The translations under genes were made by a program, and so were the position numbers. This document shows positions 1 to 7,387 of a stretch of DNA of 13,317 nt, piece by piece (the stretch's first letter is position 1; each line of letters begins with the position of its first letter). Source of the DNA: Eubacteriales bacterium (lineage in GTDB: Bacteria; Bacillota; Clostridia; Christensenellales; SZUA-584); contig JAQTSP010000046.1 in the NCBI GenBank assembly GCA_028711205.1, positions 1-13,317 on the forward strand, in the 5' to 3' direction. Below the pieces are notes generated by a model. It did not search any database, was not told the origin of the DNA, and saw nothing but the letters and a program-made list of their open reading frames with translations.

Positions 1-522
1 TTGGGGCTTGAGCAGGGCCGGCGCTTTTCTGTATATGCCTGCGAGACACGCCCAAGGCTTCAGGGCGCAAAGCTGACCGCGTTTGAACTAAGCCAGGCGG
101 GCATCGACGTGACCGTGATCTGTGATAACAACGCGGCGAATATACTGAAAGAGGGCAGGGTGGATGCGGTTATCACCGGCTGTGACAGGGTCGCGGCAAA
201 CGGCGACGCGGCCAATAAGATCGGCACATTCGGGCTGTCCGTGCTGGCCGGGTATTTCGGCGTTCCTTTTTATGTCGCGGCGCCGATGCCGACGATAGAC
301 TTGTCGACACCGACGGGTGATGATATAGTAATAGAATACAGGGACGAATCTGAAGTGACACAGCCGTTTGGTGCAAGGATCGTTCCAAAAAGCGTCAGGG
401 CATTGAACCCGGCGTTTGATGTGACACCGGCCGGTAATATTACCGCGATCGTGACGGAAAAAGGCGCCTTTACGCCTGGGGATTGGGCGCATACCAGGCT
501 TGATAACGGAGAGAGGCTATGA
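1..522 (+). CDS. mtnA: S-methyl-5-thioribose-1-phosphate isomerase, C-terminal part (5' end outside window)
   Basis: This is the C-terminal half of MtnA, which converts 5-methylthioribose-1-phosphate to 5-methylthioribulose-1-phosphate in cytosolic methionine salvage. The reading frame is open from base 1, so the leading TTG is an internal Leu codon and not a start. Visible family motifs are the ACETRP...QG segment at fragment residues 13-22 and the TGCDRVAANGDAANKIGT block at 59-76. The Asp of GCDR (fragment residue 62) is the expected general acid/base. The catalytic Cys lies in the missing upstream part. The HTRLDNGERL ending is a plausible natural C-terminus. The stop codon overlaps the next start by four bases (ATGA), so translation is probably coupled to the patatin genes. 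The related eIF2B-like sugar isomerases are the main alternative, but the ETRP and GCDR-ANGD motifs favour MtnA. Confidence 0.93.
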   Translation: MGLEQGRRFSVYACETRPRLQGAKLTAFELSQAGIDVTVICDNNAANILKEGRVDAVITGCDRVAANGDAANKIGTFGLSVLAGYFGVPFYVAAPMPTIDLSTPTGDDIVIEYRDESEVTQPFGARIVPKSVRALNPAFDVTPAGNITAIVTEKGAFTPGDWAHTRLDNGERL

Positions 523-1313
523 AAAAAATTGGTCTTGCGCTTGGCGGCGGCGGCGCCAGGGGCGTCGCGCATATCGCGTACATAAAAGCGATGGAGGAAT
601 GCGGTGTTTACCCGAGCGTGATTTCCGGTACGTCGAGCGGCGCCATTGTCGGCGCGCTGTACGCGGGCGGCATGAAACCGGACGACATCTACGGTATACT
701 TGAAAATATGTTCGGCAAAAAAAAACGGGCCGGCGATACGTTGAAGAAGTACAAGAACATGTCGGCACTGCTTGTAACGTCTGTGTCAAAAAAGTACCTG
801 CAGCGCATTTTGCCGAAACAGAACTTTGAAGATCTTGATATACCCTTAAAGATCGTCGCGACGAATTTCCACACGCTCGAAGAGCGTGTGTTTGAAAAGG
901 GAGACATCCTCGAAGCGCTGATGGGAAGCATCGCGTATCCCGGCGTGTTTGCTCCGCAGCCGGTCGGAGATGAATATTTTATTGATGGCGGCGCGACAAA
1001 CATCATACCGTTTGATATCATTCGAAGTGAATGTGATATACTCATTGCGATCGATGTGTCGATGGTCAGGCCAAACAGCTTTAAGCCGAGTATAAAAAAC
1101 TCAGCGGAGGCGACATGGGCGGCAACGCATGAGCGGCTGACCAGATTAAAACAGGAGCAGTTTCCGGTGGACATATTTGAAAGGCCGACTTTTGAAAACG
1201 TGTCCACTTTGGAGTTTTATAAGTTTAAACGAATTTATATCAAGGCAGAAGAGCTGATGCCTGAGTTTAAACAAAAGCTCAATATCATCATACAAAAGGG
1301 GAGTATAAAATGA
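519..1313 (+). CDS. patatin-like phospholipase family protein, catalytic residues intact
   Basis: This is a 264-residue single-domain patatin-like acyl hydrolase (RssA/YlbK-type size). The glycine-rich oxyanion-hole motif GGGGARG is at residues 9-15. The nucleophile elbow GTSSG is at 37-41, with Ser39 as the expected nucleophile, and the dyad Asp is Asp156 in IDGG. No signal peptide or clear transmembrane span is visible, so it is probably cytosolic or peripherally membrane-bound. The family hydrolyses acyl esters of phospholipids or lysophospholipids; the substrate here cannot be read from sequence. GGAG at 508-511 lies 7 nt before the ATG, and the start overlaps the mtnA stop. The next gene is a same-length paralog, also joined by an ATGA overlap, so the two products are likely made together. 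Confidence 0.9.
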   Translation: MKKIGLALGGGGARGVAHIAYIKAMEECGVYPSVISGTSSGAIVGALYAGGMKPDDIYGILENMFGKKKRAGDTLKKYKNMSALLVTSVSKKYLQRILPKQNFEDLDIPLKIVATNFHTLEERVFEKGDILEALMGSIAYPGVFAPQPVGDEYFIDGGATNIIPFDIIRSECDILIAIDVSMVRPNSFKPSIKNSAEATWAATHERLTRLKQEQFPVDIFERPTFENVSTLEFYKFKRIYIKAEELMPEFKQKLNIIIQKGSIK

Positions 1314-2104
1314 CAAAGACACTTGGGATTGCGTTTGGAGGAAGCGGTGCGGAAGGTATCGCGTGTATTGCTTATGTCAAGGCGATGGAAGAGCTGAACA
1401 TAAAACCGGATATCGTGTCGGGAACGGGTATCGGCGCGGTCGTTGCCGCCATGTATGCGGCAGGCATGTCGAGCCAGGACATGACAGACTTTCTTAAAGA
1501 AGTCGAATTTCCGGGGGTAAAGCGTCCCATCAATATAAGCAAGGTCAAAGACCAAAAATACGGTATATTGGACGGTATGGGGCTCGAGGAATATTTTCAG
1601 ATGGTCGTTCCGATCAAGGTGTTTGACCGCCTCTATTTTCCGCTGAAGATCGTCGCGGCCAATTATGAGACAGGCAGCGAAGTTGTGTTTTCAGAGGGGG
1701 ATGTCGGGCGCGCCGTAAGGTGCGGCGTGGCCATACCGGGTATATTCTCGCCGCATGAAGCCGAGGGCGTTGTGTACATCGACGGTTCATGCGTCAACCC
1801 GGTACCGTTTGATATTATCCGGGACGACTGCGATATACTGGTATGTATCGATCCCGGCATCGATCAGACGCTCAAAGAACAAGGGTCTGCCCCTTATGTA
1901 TTCCCTGCACTGATGGGCGCGTACAGCGCGGCAAAGAGGTCTTTGACCATCGAGAAACAAAAGTCATGCAAAGTCGAGTTGTATGAGACCGTCACAGTAG
2001 AAGACGTGACCACGTTCGATTTTGCGCGGTATGAGGATATCATTGCTTCATTAGATGAGAAAACGGAGAAATTCACATTTAAGTTAAAGGGATTATTAAA
2101 ATAA
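1310..2104 (+). CDS. patatin-like paralog lacking the nucleophilic serine (probable pseudoenzyme)
   Basis: This 264-residue protein is clearly a tandem paralog of the preceding gene, with the same length and collinear motifs. The expected nucleophile elbow reads GTGIG (residues 38-42), so the serine position is Gly40. The oxyanion motif is GGSGAEG (10-16), with Glu in place of the conserved Arg. The active-site Asp is kept (Asp158), but DGG has become DGS. The rest of the fold is intact over full length with no stop or frameshift, which argues against simple decay. Patatin hydrolase activity is therefore not expected. A regulatory or scaffold role, perhaps as partner of the active paralog, is an inference. 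AAGGGGAG (about 1296-1303) lies 6 nt before the ATG, which overlaps the previous stop. Confidence 0.88.
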   Translation: MTKTLGIAFGGSGAEGIACIAYVKAMEELNIKPDIVSGTGIGAVVAAMYAAGMSSQDMTDFLKEVEFPGVKRPINISKVKDQKYGILDGMGLEEYFQMVVPIKVFDRLYFPLKIVAANYETGSEVVFSEGDVGRAVRCGVAIPGIFSPHEAEGVVYIDGSCVNPVPFDIIRDDCDILVCIDPGIDQTLKEQGSAPYVFPALMGAYSAAKRSLTIEKQKSCKVELYETVTVEDVTTFDFARYEDIIASLDEKTEKFTFKLKGLLK

Positions 2105-2225
2105 GATCATTGGATATTATAATTTAAAGCATACTTTTTTAAGCGCGGGCGCGTTATTTTATGATACATCCGCGTTATTTGTGAAAATTATAATTGCTGT
2201 TTGAGCCGTCAGTATGCCAAAAAAC

Positions 2226-2255
2226 TTGACAAATGGCGGCAATTATGTGTATATT
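2226..2255 (+). promoter_or_regulatory. sigma-A promoter driving the riboswitch leader and giant surface protein
   Basis: A -35 TTGACA at 2226-2231 is followed by an 18-nt spacer and a -10 TATATT at 2250-2255. Transcription would begin near 2262, about 50 nt before the first aptamer and 350 nt before the giant gene. This gives the leader its own promoter, independent of the patatin operon. The surrounding DNA is AT-rich. Confidence 0.65.
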
Positions 2256-2310
2256 ATAGATAATTGAATATATTACAGTAATATTTACACCATATTTATA
2301 CTAATATTTA

Positions 2311-2391
2311 GTGAAAAGCGAACTCGTACGAAAGGCGAGGGCGCAAAGCATGAAATCTAAAGCGTAAAAACGCCATGATGGTTCGGCCGCC
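2311..2391 (+). promoter_or_regulatory. c-di-GMP-I (GEMM) riboswitch aptamer, copy 1
   Basis: This is an RNA aptamer of the c-di-GMP-I class. Visible conserved parts are the P2 stem with a GAAA tetraloop (CTCG...CGAAAG...CGAG, 2323-2339), the GCGCAAAGC junction (2341-2349), the TCTAAA tetraloop-receptor side (2356-2361), a second hairpin GCG/CGC with flanking CATG/CATG, and the 3' closing segment ATGGTTCGGCCGCC (2378-2391). Compared with the second copy, P2 has changed by a paired substitution (CTCG/CGAG against CCCG/CGGG), which supports a conserved RNA helix. The G before the C of the 5' junction, aligned with the ligand-contacting G20 of the Vibrio cholerae Vc2 aptamer, is retained, so c-di-GMP is preferred to the cGAMP (G20A) variant. 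Confidence 0.85.
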
Positions 2392-2415
2392 TCGTTATTT
2401 GAGGGCGGCTTTTTT
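2386..2415 (+). terminator. intrinsic terminator 1, sharing its 5' arm with aptamer 1
   Basis: GCCGCCTC (2386-2393) pairs with GAGGGCGGC (2401-2409), with one bulged G. The loop is GTTATTT and six Ts follow (2410-2415). The first six bases of the 5' arm are the last conserved bases of the aptamer. A ligand-bound aptamer should therefore compete with terminator formation, predicting read-through (an ON switch). Confidence 0.82.
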
Positions 2416-2454
2416 CATAATTAAATATTTATGTATAGATAGGTTGTGAACTTG

Positions 2455-2544
2455 ATAGCAGTCAAAGGCAAACCCGTACGAAAGTCGGGGACGCAAAGCA
2501 TGAAGTCTAAAGCGTATCTGTAACGCCATGATGGTTCGGCCGCC
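2455..2544 (+). promoter_or_regulatory. c-di-GMP-I (GEMM) riboswitch aptamer, copy 2
   Basis: This second complete aptamer is closer to the class consensus than the first. It has GGCAAACCCG (2467-2476), a GAAA-capped P2, the GGGACGCAAAGC junction (2478-2489), TCTAAA, a GCG/CGC hairpin, and the ATGGTTCGGCCGCC 3' end (2531-2544) identical to copy 1. The G20-equivalent is G. It sits about 50 nt after terminator 1 and just before the giant surface-protein gene, giving a serial aptamer-terminator-aptamer-terminator leader. No promoter is seen between the two units, so both probably act on one transcript. Confidence 0.88.
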
Positions 2545-2570
2545 TCATATCATTATGAGCGCGGCTTTTT
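2539..2570 (+). terminator. intrinsic terminator 2, sharing its 5' arm with aptamer 2
   Basis: GCCGC+CTCATA (2539-2549) pairs with TATGAG, a bulged C, then GCGGC (2554-2565). The loop is TCAT and five Ts follow (2566-2570). The lower stem again reuses the final GCCGCC of the aptamer. It ends 45 nt before the preferred start codon of the giant gene. Confidence 0.82.
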
Positions 2571-2614
2571 GTTTCTAATTTCATGGAAACAGGCAGATGA
2601 AAGGGGTATCGGTA

Positions 2615-5600
2615 ATGAAAAAGAAGAAGATTTTGATCGCATCATTGGTGGCCATCATACTGTTGGGTGTATTCGTCACAACAGTTTTGGGCGGGAGTAC
2701 CAAACCGGATCAGGTGTACTCTTTTTATGGCACAAACAGCAATAATGATATTAAAGACAGAGTTGTCATCAATATTGCGTATCAGGGAATGGGTGAGATC
2801 ACATATAATCTGAACGGTGATGCGGATAAAATATTCGATGAAGGCGACACGTGGACATTCGTAGCAAAAGCCAACCCGGGATACAAGTTTATCGGATGGG
2901 AAACCGATCCGCCAAGCAGTAAGATACTGGGCGAATCGACCAGCGGCGATGATAATCAGATACTGACCATTACATGCTACAGCAACACCGGGGGCGAAAG
3001 CACAGGCCCCGGCGAGAGCTGCGGCTGGAAGTACATCGCCACCGCGGTTTTTGCGTGTGCGGAACCCACAGAAACGGTCAGCATCACTTTTGATTTCGGC
3101 GAACTAAGCACGGAGGACGCGGTTACGCAAACCTACGATGTTGATGAAACGATCGCGGCGCCGGTACCGGATGCGTCAAAAATCGAGGGCGGAACGTTTG
3201 CAGGATGGGCTCCGGAAGTGCCGGATACAGCGACACTGGATATCGACGGTAATACCTATACGGCACAGTATGACAAATACAGCTATTCCGTCGCGTTCTA
3301 TGAACAGGACGGCACAACGCCGATCGGTGATACGCAGACAGTTTTATGGGACGAAACGGCAGCGGAGGAGATGGCGCCCGCAGTCGCCGGCATGGTGTTC
3401 GCCGGATGGGCGCTGAGTGGCGACAACGACGCATATGAGGACAGCCTGACAAACGTCAAAGAAAATATTGACGCGGTTGCCACATACGAACCGTCGGACA
3501 CGGAGGCCTCGCTGACCGTCGAGTCGAGTATCGACGGAGCGGGCGCGTTTTGCTATAAGGTCAACGGCGGCAGCGTGAATGCCGGCGGGCCGATCGTATA
3601 CGATTATACGATCACGTCGCTTGAGATCGGCGATATTGTGCGCATATACCCGTACGCTTACCCCGGCTATGATTATGCGTATGAGGAAGACTTATATGTC
3701 GATGTTGAGATCGTTGAGCAAAATCAGACGGCTGTGATAGAATACGAGACCGTTGCCGCAAGGACATATGATCTGGGCGCAAGCGGCAATGTGTCTTTTC
3801 CGATTTACTGCGCCAACGGGCACCTGCTGCGGCAGGATCTGACTTACTATGGCGATGTGTTGAGAGGCAGTATCGATATCACAAGCGATACCATCGACCC
3901 TGACGATATCGGCCCGGGCGGCAATGTCGGGATCACGCTCAATACCTGTGTTTATGACGGCGACTCGAATATAAGCGGCAATCAGCTGAGGCGGCTTGCG
4001 ATCGCTGTGTATGAAAACGGCAGCTTTATCGGATTTGTCAACATGAATAACGGCAGCATCGACCTGGCGGATCCGAGAGATAACGATACATATTTGTTTG
4101 ACCAGCATGATTACCAGAATCCGAAGAGCATATCCGTCGTATACGGTTATGATTCAGCCGACGGCGATGTCGAGCTTTCATTCGAATTCTGGGACACGGC
4201 TTCCATGGGCAGCCTATACGGAGGCACCGATGGTTCGCTGACGGTATACGGCAGGACTGAGTTCAATATCGCGGACGATACGGAAGTCTGGACGGTCGTG
4301 TTTGAAAGCGGTACGGACGGCTCGTTTGCGCCCGGTACATATCCGACGACACAGGATATACTGGACGGTGCGTGTGTCGTGGACGTCCCCGAAATCAACG
4401 CATACCCGGGGCATACGCAAACTGGCTGGCAGGTGACGACATCAGGAGGAACATATGTCACAACAATTGGGTTGAGTGACATATATACCTACGCGATTTA
4501 CCAGGACCTGGTGTTCACCGCGGTATATGATGAAGAAGAATACACGGTCACGTTCGACCTTGGCGATCATGGCAACTCTACTGATACGCTGGTATTTCCG
4601 ACACTGAATTACGGCGACGATTTCCCGGACGAACCGGATGTGACAGCAGACGACGGCTATGCGTTTACCGGATGGGATAAAGAGCTTCCCGAGATGGTGA
4701 CGGGCAGCGACACATACACGGCGCAGTACGACTGGGTCGGCTATACGGTCACGTTCGATCTTGGAGGCCACGGCACATCGAGCGATACGCTGGTGTTCAC
4801 CGGCATCGACGACGGCGCGGATTTCCCGGACGAGCCGGATGTAACGGCAGACGACGGCTATGCGTTTACCGGGTGGGATAAAGAGCTTCCCGAGACGGTA
4901 ACGGGCAGCGACACATACACGGCGCAGTACGACTGGGTCGGCTATACGGTCATGTTCGATCTTGGAGACCACGGCACATCGGGCGATACGCTGGTGTTCA
5001 CAGGATTAAGCGACGGCGCGGCTTTCCCGGACGAGCCAGATGTAACGGCGGACGACGGCTATGCGTTTGACGGATGGGATAAAGAGCTTCCCGAGACGGT
5101 AACCGGCAGCGATACATACACGGCGCAGTATACGCAGTTGAGTTATACGATCACATTTGATCTTGCGGGTTACGGTACATCGGGCGACACGCTGGTGTTT
5201 TCGGATCTTCATTACGGGGACGATTTTCCGGCCGTGCCGGCGGTGAACCCTGACGACGGCTATGCGTTTGACGGCTGGGATAAAGTGTTCCCCGATACAG
5301 TGACGGGGAGCGACACATTTACGGCGCAGTACACATGGCTTGAATATACGATCACGTTTGTCGTCGGCGACAACGGCAGCTCAACGGATACGCTGGTGTT
5401 CACGGGGCTGCATTACGGCGACGATTTCCCGGAGATACCGGAGGTGACAGCTAACAACGGATACGCGTTTACAGGTTGGAATCCCGACCTCAGCACAGAG
5501 CCGTTATCCGTAACGGGCAGCGCGACATACACGGCGCAGTACACATGGGTCGGTTATACGGTCACATTCGATCTTGACGGCCACGGTACTTCAAGCGATA

Positions 5601-7381
5601 CGCTGGTGTTCACAGGGCTGAGTGACGGCGCTGATTTCCCGGACGAACCGGATGTGACAGCGGACGACGGCTATGCGTTTGACGGATGGGATAAAGAGCT
5701 TCCCGAAACGGTGACGGGCAGCGATACATACACGGCGCAATACGAATGGGTCGGTTATACGGTCACGTTCGATCTTGGGGGCCACGGCACATCGAGCGAC
5801 ACGCTGGTGTTTACCGGCATCGACGACGGCGCGGCTTTCCCGGCTGAGCCGGGTATAGCGGTGGACGATGGCTATGCGTTTACCGGATGGGATAAAGAGC
5901 TTCCCGAGACGGTGACGGGCAGCGACACATACACGGCGCAGTACGAATGGGTCGGCTATACGGTCACGTTCGATCTTGCGGGTCACGGCACATCAAGCGA
6001 TACGCTGGTGTTCACCGGTATCGATGACGGCGCGGCCTTCCCGGCGGTACCGGCTGTAACGGCCGAAAACGGCTATTCGTTTGACGGCTGGGATAAAGTG
6101 TTCCCCGATACAGTGACGGGGAGCGACATATACACGGCGCAGTACACATGGCTCGAATATACGATCACGTTTGTCGTCGGCGACAACGGCAGTTCAACGG
6201 ATACGCTGGTGTTCACGGGGCTGCACTACGGCGACGATTTCCCGGAGATACCGGACGTGACGGCAAACAGCGGATACGCGTTCACCGGATGGAATCCCGA
6301 TCTCAGCACAGAACCGTTATCCGTAACGGGCAGCGCGACATACACGGCGCAGTACTCGCAGGATGAGTATACGATCACGTTTGTCATCGGAGCGCACGGC
6401 ACATCCGGAGATACGCTGGTGTTCACAGGGCTGCACTACGGCGACGGTTTCCCTGAGGTACCCGACGTGACGGCCGAAGCCGGATATACGTTTGACGGAT
6501 GGTCGCCAGACCTGACAACCGCGCCTGCGACAGTGGCGGGCAGTGCAACATACACCGCGCAGATATCGCAGGATCAATATACTGTTACGTTTGTTGATTA
6601 TAACGGTACGGTGATCGGCACGGATATCGTGACATACGGCCAGAACGCGACGCCTCCGGCAGACCCTGAAAGAGACGGGCATACGTTCACCGGCTGGAGC
6701 GGCGGATACACCAACGTACAGGGCGATACGACGATCACAGCCGAATATGCGATCAACACCTACACGGTCAGGTTCTATGAATCGGACGGCGTCACGCAGA
6801 TAGGCGCCACACAGACCGTTGATTGGGGATCGGCCGCGGCTTACGAAACAGCGCCGGCGGTCACAGGATACGCGTTTGACACATGGGTGCTGACGGGCGA
6901 TGACGCGTCGGTGGCGACAAGCCTGAGACACGTCAGAGAGAATATCAGGGCGGTGGCAAGTTATATCGAGAACGGATACACCGTTACATTCGTCGACTAT
7001 GACGGGACGGTGCTCGGTACAGACGGCGTGCTGTACGGCGAAGCCGCCGTGGCGCCCGAAGACCCCGAAAGATACGGTTATGTGTTCGAGGGATGGGATG
7101 TGCCGTTTGACAATGTCACGGGTAACATGACGGTCACGGCGACCTATTCCAAACTGGCCGAATATACGCTGACAGTGACGATCGTCGGAGAAGGCAGCGT
7201 CGATGATATCGGCGGTGTGTACTTTGAAGGTACGGTCATCGATCTGACGGGTGTCGGATACACGCCGGCGGAGTCATACATGTTCTCCGCATGGCGGGAT
7301 GCAGACGGCAACGACATTACAGAGGTCACAATCACAGGCGATACCGAAATATTCGCGGTATTCTCTGAGGATATCGGGTAA
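2615..7381 (+). CDS. giant secreted Listeria-Bacteroides-repeat (InlB B-repeat/Flg_new-like) surface protein
   Basis: This is a 1588-residue extracellular repeat protein. An in-frame ATG at 2597 exists, but AAAGGGG (2600-2606) sits 8 nt before ATG 2615, which gives a classic signal peptide (MKKKK followed by a hydrophobic core, to about residue 28), so 2615 is preferred. Order of parts: a short N-terminal domain with Cys residues; two degenerate repeats (about 155-295); an unassigned domain (about 296-555); another repeat-like segment; ten highly similar 67/70-residue units (643-1321) with the pattern YTxTF...DTLVF...GYAFxGWDKxLP...GSxTYTAQY; and four divergent units to the end. Such repeats are known from firmicute cell-surface proteins and adhesins. 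No sorting signal lies before the TAA stop, but one follows in the same frame after it. Expression is probably set by the tandem c-di-GMP riboswitches. Adhesion or matrix function is inferred. Confidence 0.9.
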   Translation: MKKKKILIASLVAIILLGVFVTTVLGGSTKPDQVYSFYGTNSNNDIKDRVVINIAYQGMGEITYNLNGDADKIFDEGDTWTFVAKANPGYKFIGWETDPPSSKILGESTSGDDNQILTITCYSNTGGESTGPGESCGWKYIATAVFACAEPTETVSITFDFGELSTEDAVTQTYDVDETIAAPVPDASKIEGGTFAGWAPEVPDTATLDIDGNTYTAQYDKYSYSVAFYEQDGTTPIGDTQTVLWDETAAEEMAPAVAGMVFAGWALSGDNDAYEDSLTNVKENIDAVATYEPSDTEASLTVESSIDGAGAFCYKVNGGSVNAGGPIVYDYTITSLEIGDIVRIYPYAYPGYDYAYEEDLYVDVEIVEQNQTAVIEYETVAARTYDLGASGNVSFPIYCANGHLLRQDLTYYGDVLRGSIDITSDTIDPDDIGPGGNVGITLNTCVYDGDSNISGNQLRRLAIAVYENGSFIGFVNMNNGSIDLADPRDNDTYLFDQHDYQNPKSISVVYGYDSADGDVELSFEFWDTASMGSLYGGTDGSLTVYGRTEFNIADDTEVWTVVFESGTDGSFAPGTYPTTQDILDGACVVDVPEINAYPGHTQTGWQVTTSGGTYVTTIGLSDIYTYAIYQDLVFTAVYDEEEYTVTFDLGDHGNSTDTLVFPTLNYGDDFPDEPDVTADDGYAFTGWDKELPEMVTGSDTYTAQYDWVGYTVTFDLGGHGTSSDTLVFTGIDDGADFPDEPDVTADDGYAFTGWDKELPETVTGSDTYTAQYDWVGYTVMFDLGDHGTSGDTLVFTGLSDGAAFPDEPDVTADDGYAFDGWDKELPETVTGSDTYTAQYTQLSYTITFDLAGYGTSGDTLVFSDLHYGDDFPAVPAVNPDDGYAFDGWDKVFPDTVTGSDTFTAQYTWLEYTITFVVGDNGSSTDTLVFTGLHYGDDFPEIPEVTANNGYAFTGWNPDLSTEPLSVTGSATYTAQYTWVGYTVTFDLDGHGTSSDTLVFTGLSDGADFPDEPDVTADDGYAFDGWDKELPETVTGSDTYTAQYEWVGYTVTFDLGGHGTSSDTLVFTGIDDGAAFPAEPGIAVDDGYAFTGWDKELPETVTGSDTYTAQYEWVGYTVTFDLAGHGTSSDTLVFTGIDDGAAFPAVPAVTAENGYSFDGWDKVFPDTVTGSDIYTAQYTWLEYTITFVVGDNGSSTDTLVFTGLHYGDDFPEIPDVTANSGYAFTGWNPDLSTEPLSVTGSATYTAQYSQDEYTITFVIGAHGTSGDTLVFTGLHYGDGFPEVPDVTAEAGYTFDGWSPDLTTAPATVAGSATYTAQISQDQYTVTFVDYNGTVIGTDIVTYGQNATPPADPERDGHTFTGWSGGYTNVQGDTTITAEYAINTYTVRFYESDGVTQIGATQTVDWGSAAAYETAPAVTGYAFDTWVLTGDDASVATSLRHVRENIRAVASYIENGYTVTFVDYDGTVLGTDGVLYGEAAVAPEDPERYGYVFEGWDVPFDNVTGNMTVTATYSKLAEYTLTVTIVGEGSVDDIGGVYFEGTVIDLTGVGYTPAESYMFSAWRDADGNDITEVTITGDTEIFAVFSEDIG
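4541..6577 (+). repeat. ten-unit in-gene tandem repeat array (201/210-bp units)
   Basis: Units begin at 4541, 4742, 4943, 5144, 5345, 5555, 5756, 5957, 6158 and 6368. Seven are 201 bp (67 codons). Units 5, 9 and 10 are 210 bp, carrying three extra residues in an STEPLSV- or TTAPATV-type segment. Units 5 and 9 differ at only two of their first 66 residues, and a 50-bp stretch is identical between units 4 and 8 at an offset of exactly 813 bp (four units). All units are in frame, so copy-number change by recombination would keep the protein open. Confidence 0.92.
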
Positions 7382-7387
7382 GAGGAT

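Noticed and set aside
1310..2104. Second patatin gene as a degraded pseudogene
   Set aside because: The frame is full length, has a good ribosome-binding site and retains collinear structure. Only the catalytic positions have changed.
2105..2225. Intrinsic terminator after the second patatin gene
   Set aside because: The GCGCGGGCGCG stretch has no adequate loop and no proper stem followed by a T-tract. I see no convincing terminator there.
2311..2544. cGAMP-specific (G20A) variant of the GEMM class
   Set aside because: The base aligned with G20 is G in both copies, which is the c-di-GMP form. The alignment was done by eye.
4442..5986. Long open frames on the minus strand across the repeat array
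   Set aside because: They recur with the same period as the plus-strand repeats, encode Arg/Ile-rich low-complexity products with no motif or ribosome-binding site, and are shadows of the giant gene.
4541..6577. CRISPR-like or satellite array
   Set aside because: Units of 201/210 bp are fully coding and in frame, with a conserved surface-protein repeat pattern and no spacer/repeat alternation.
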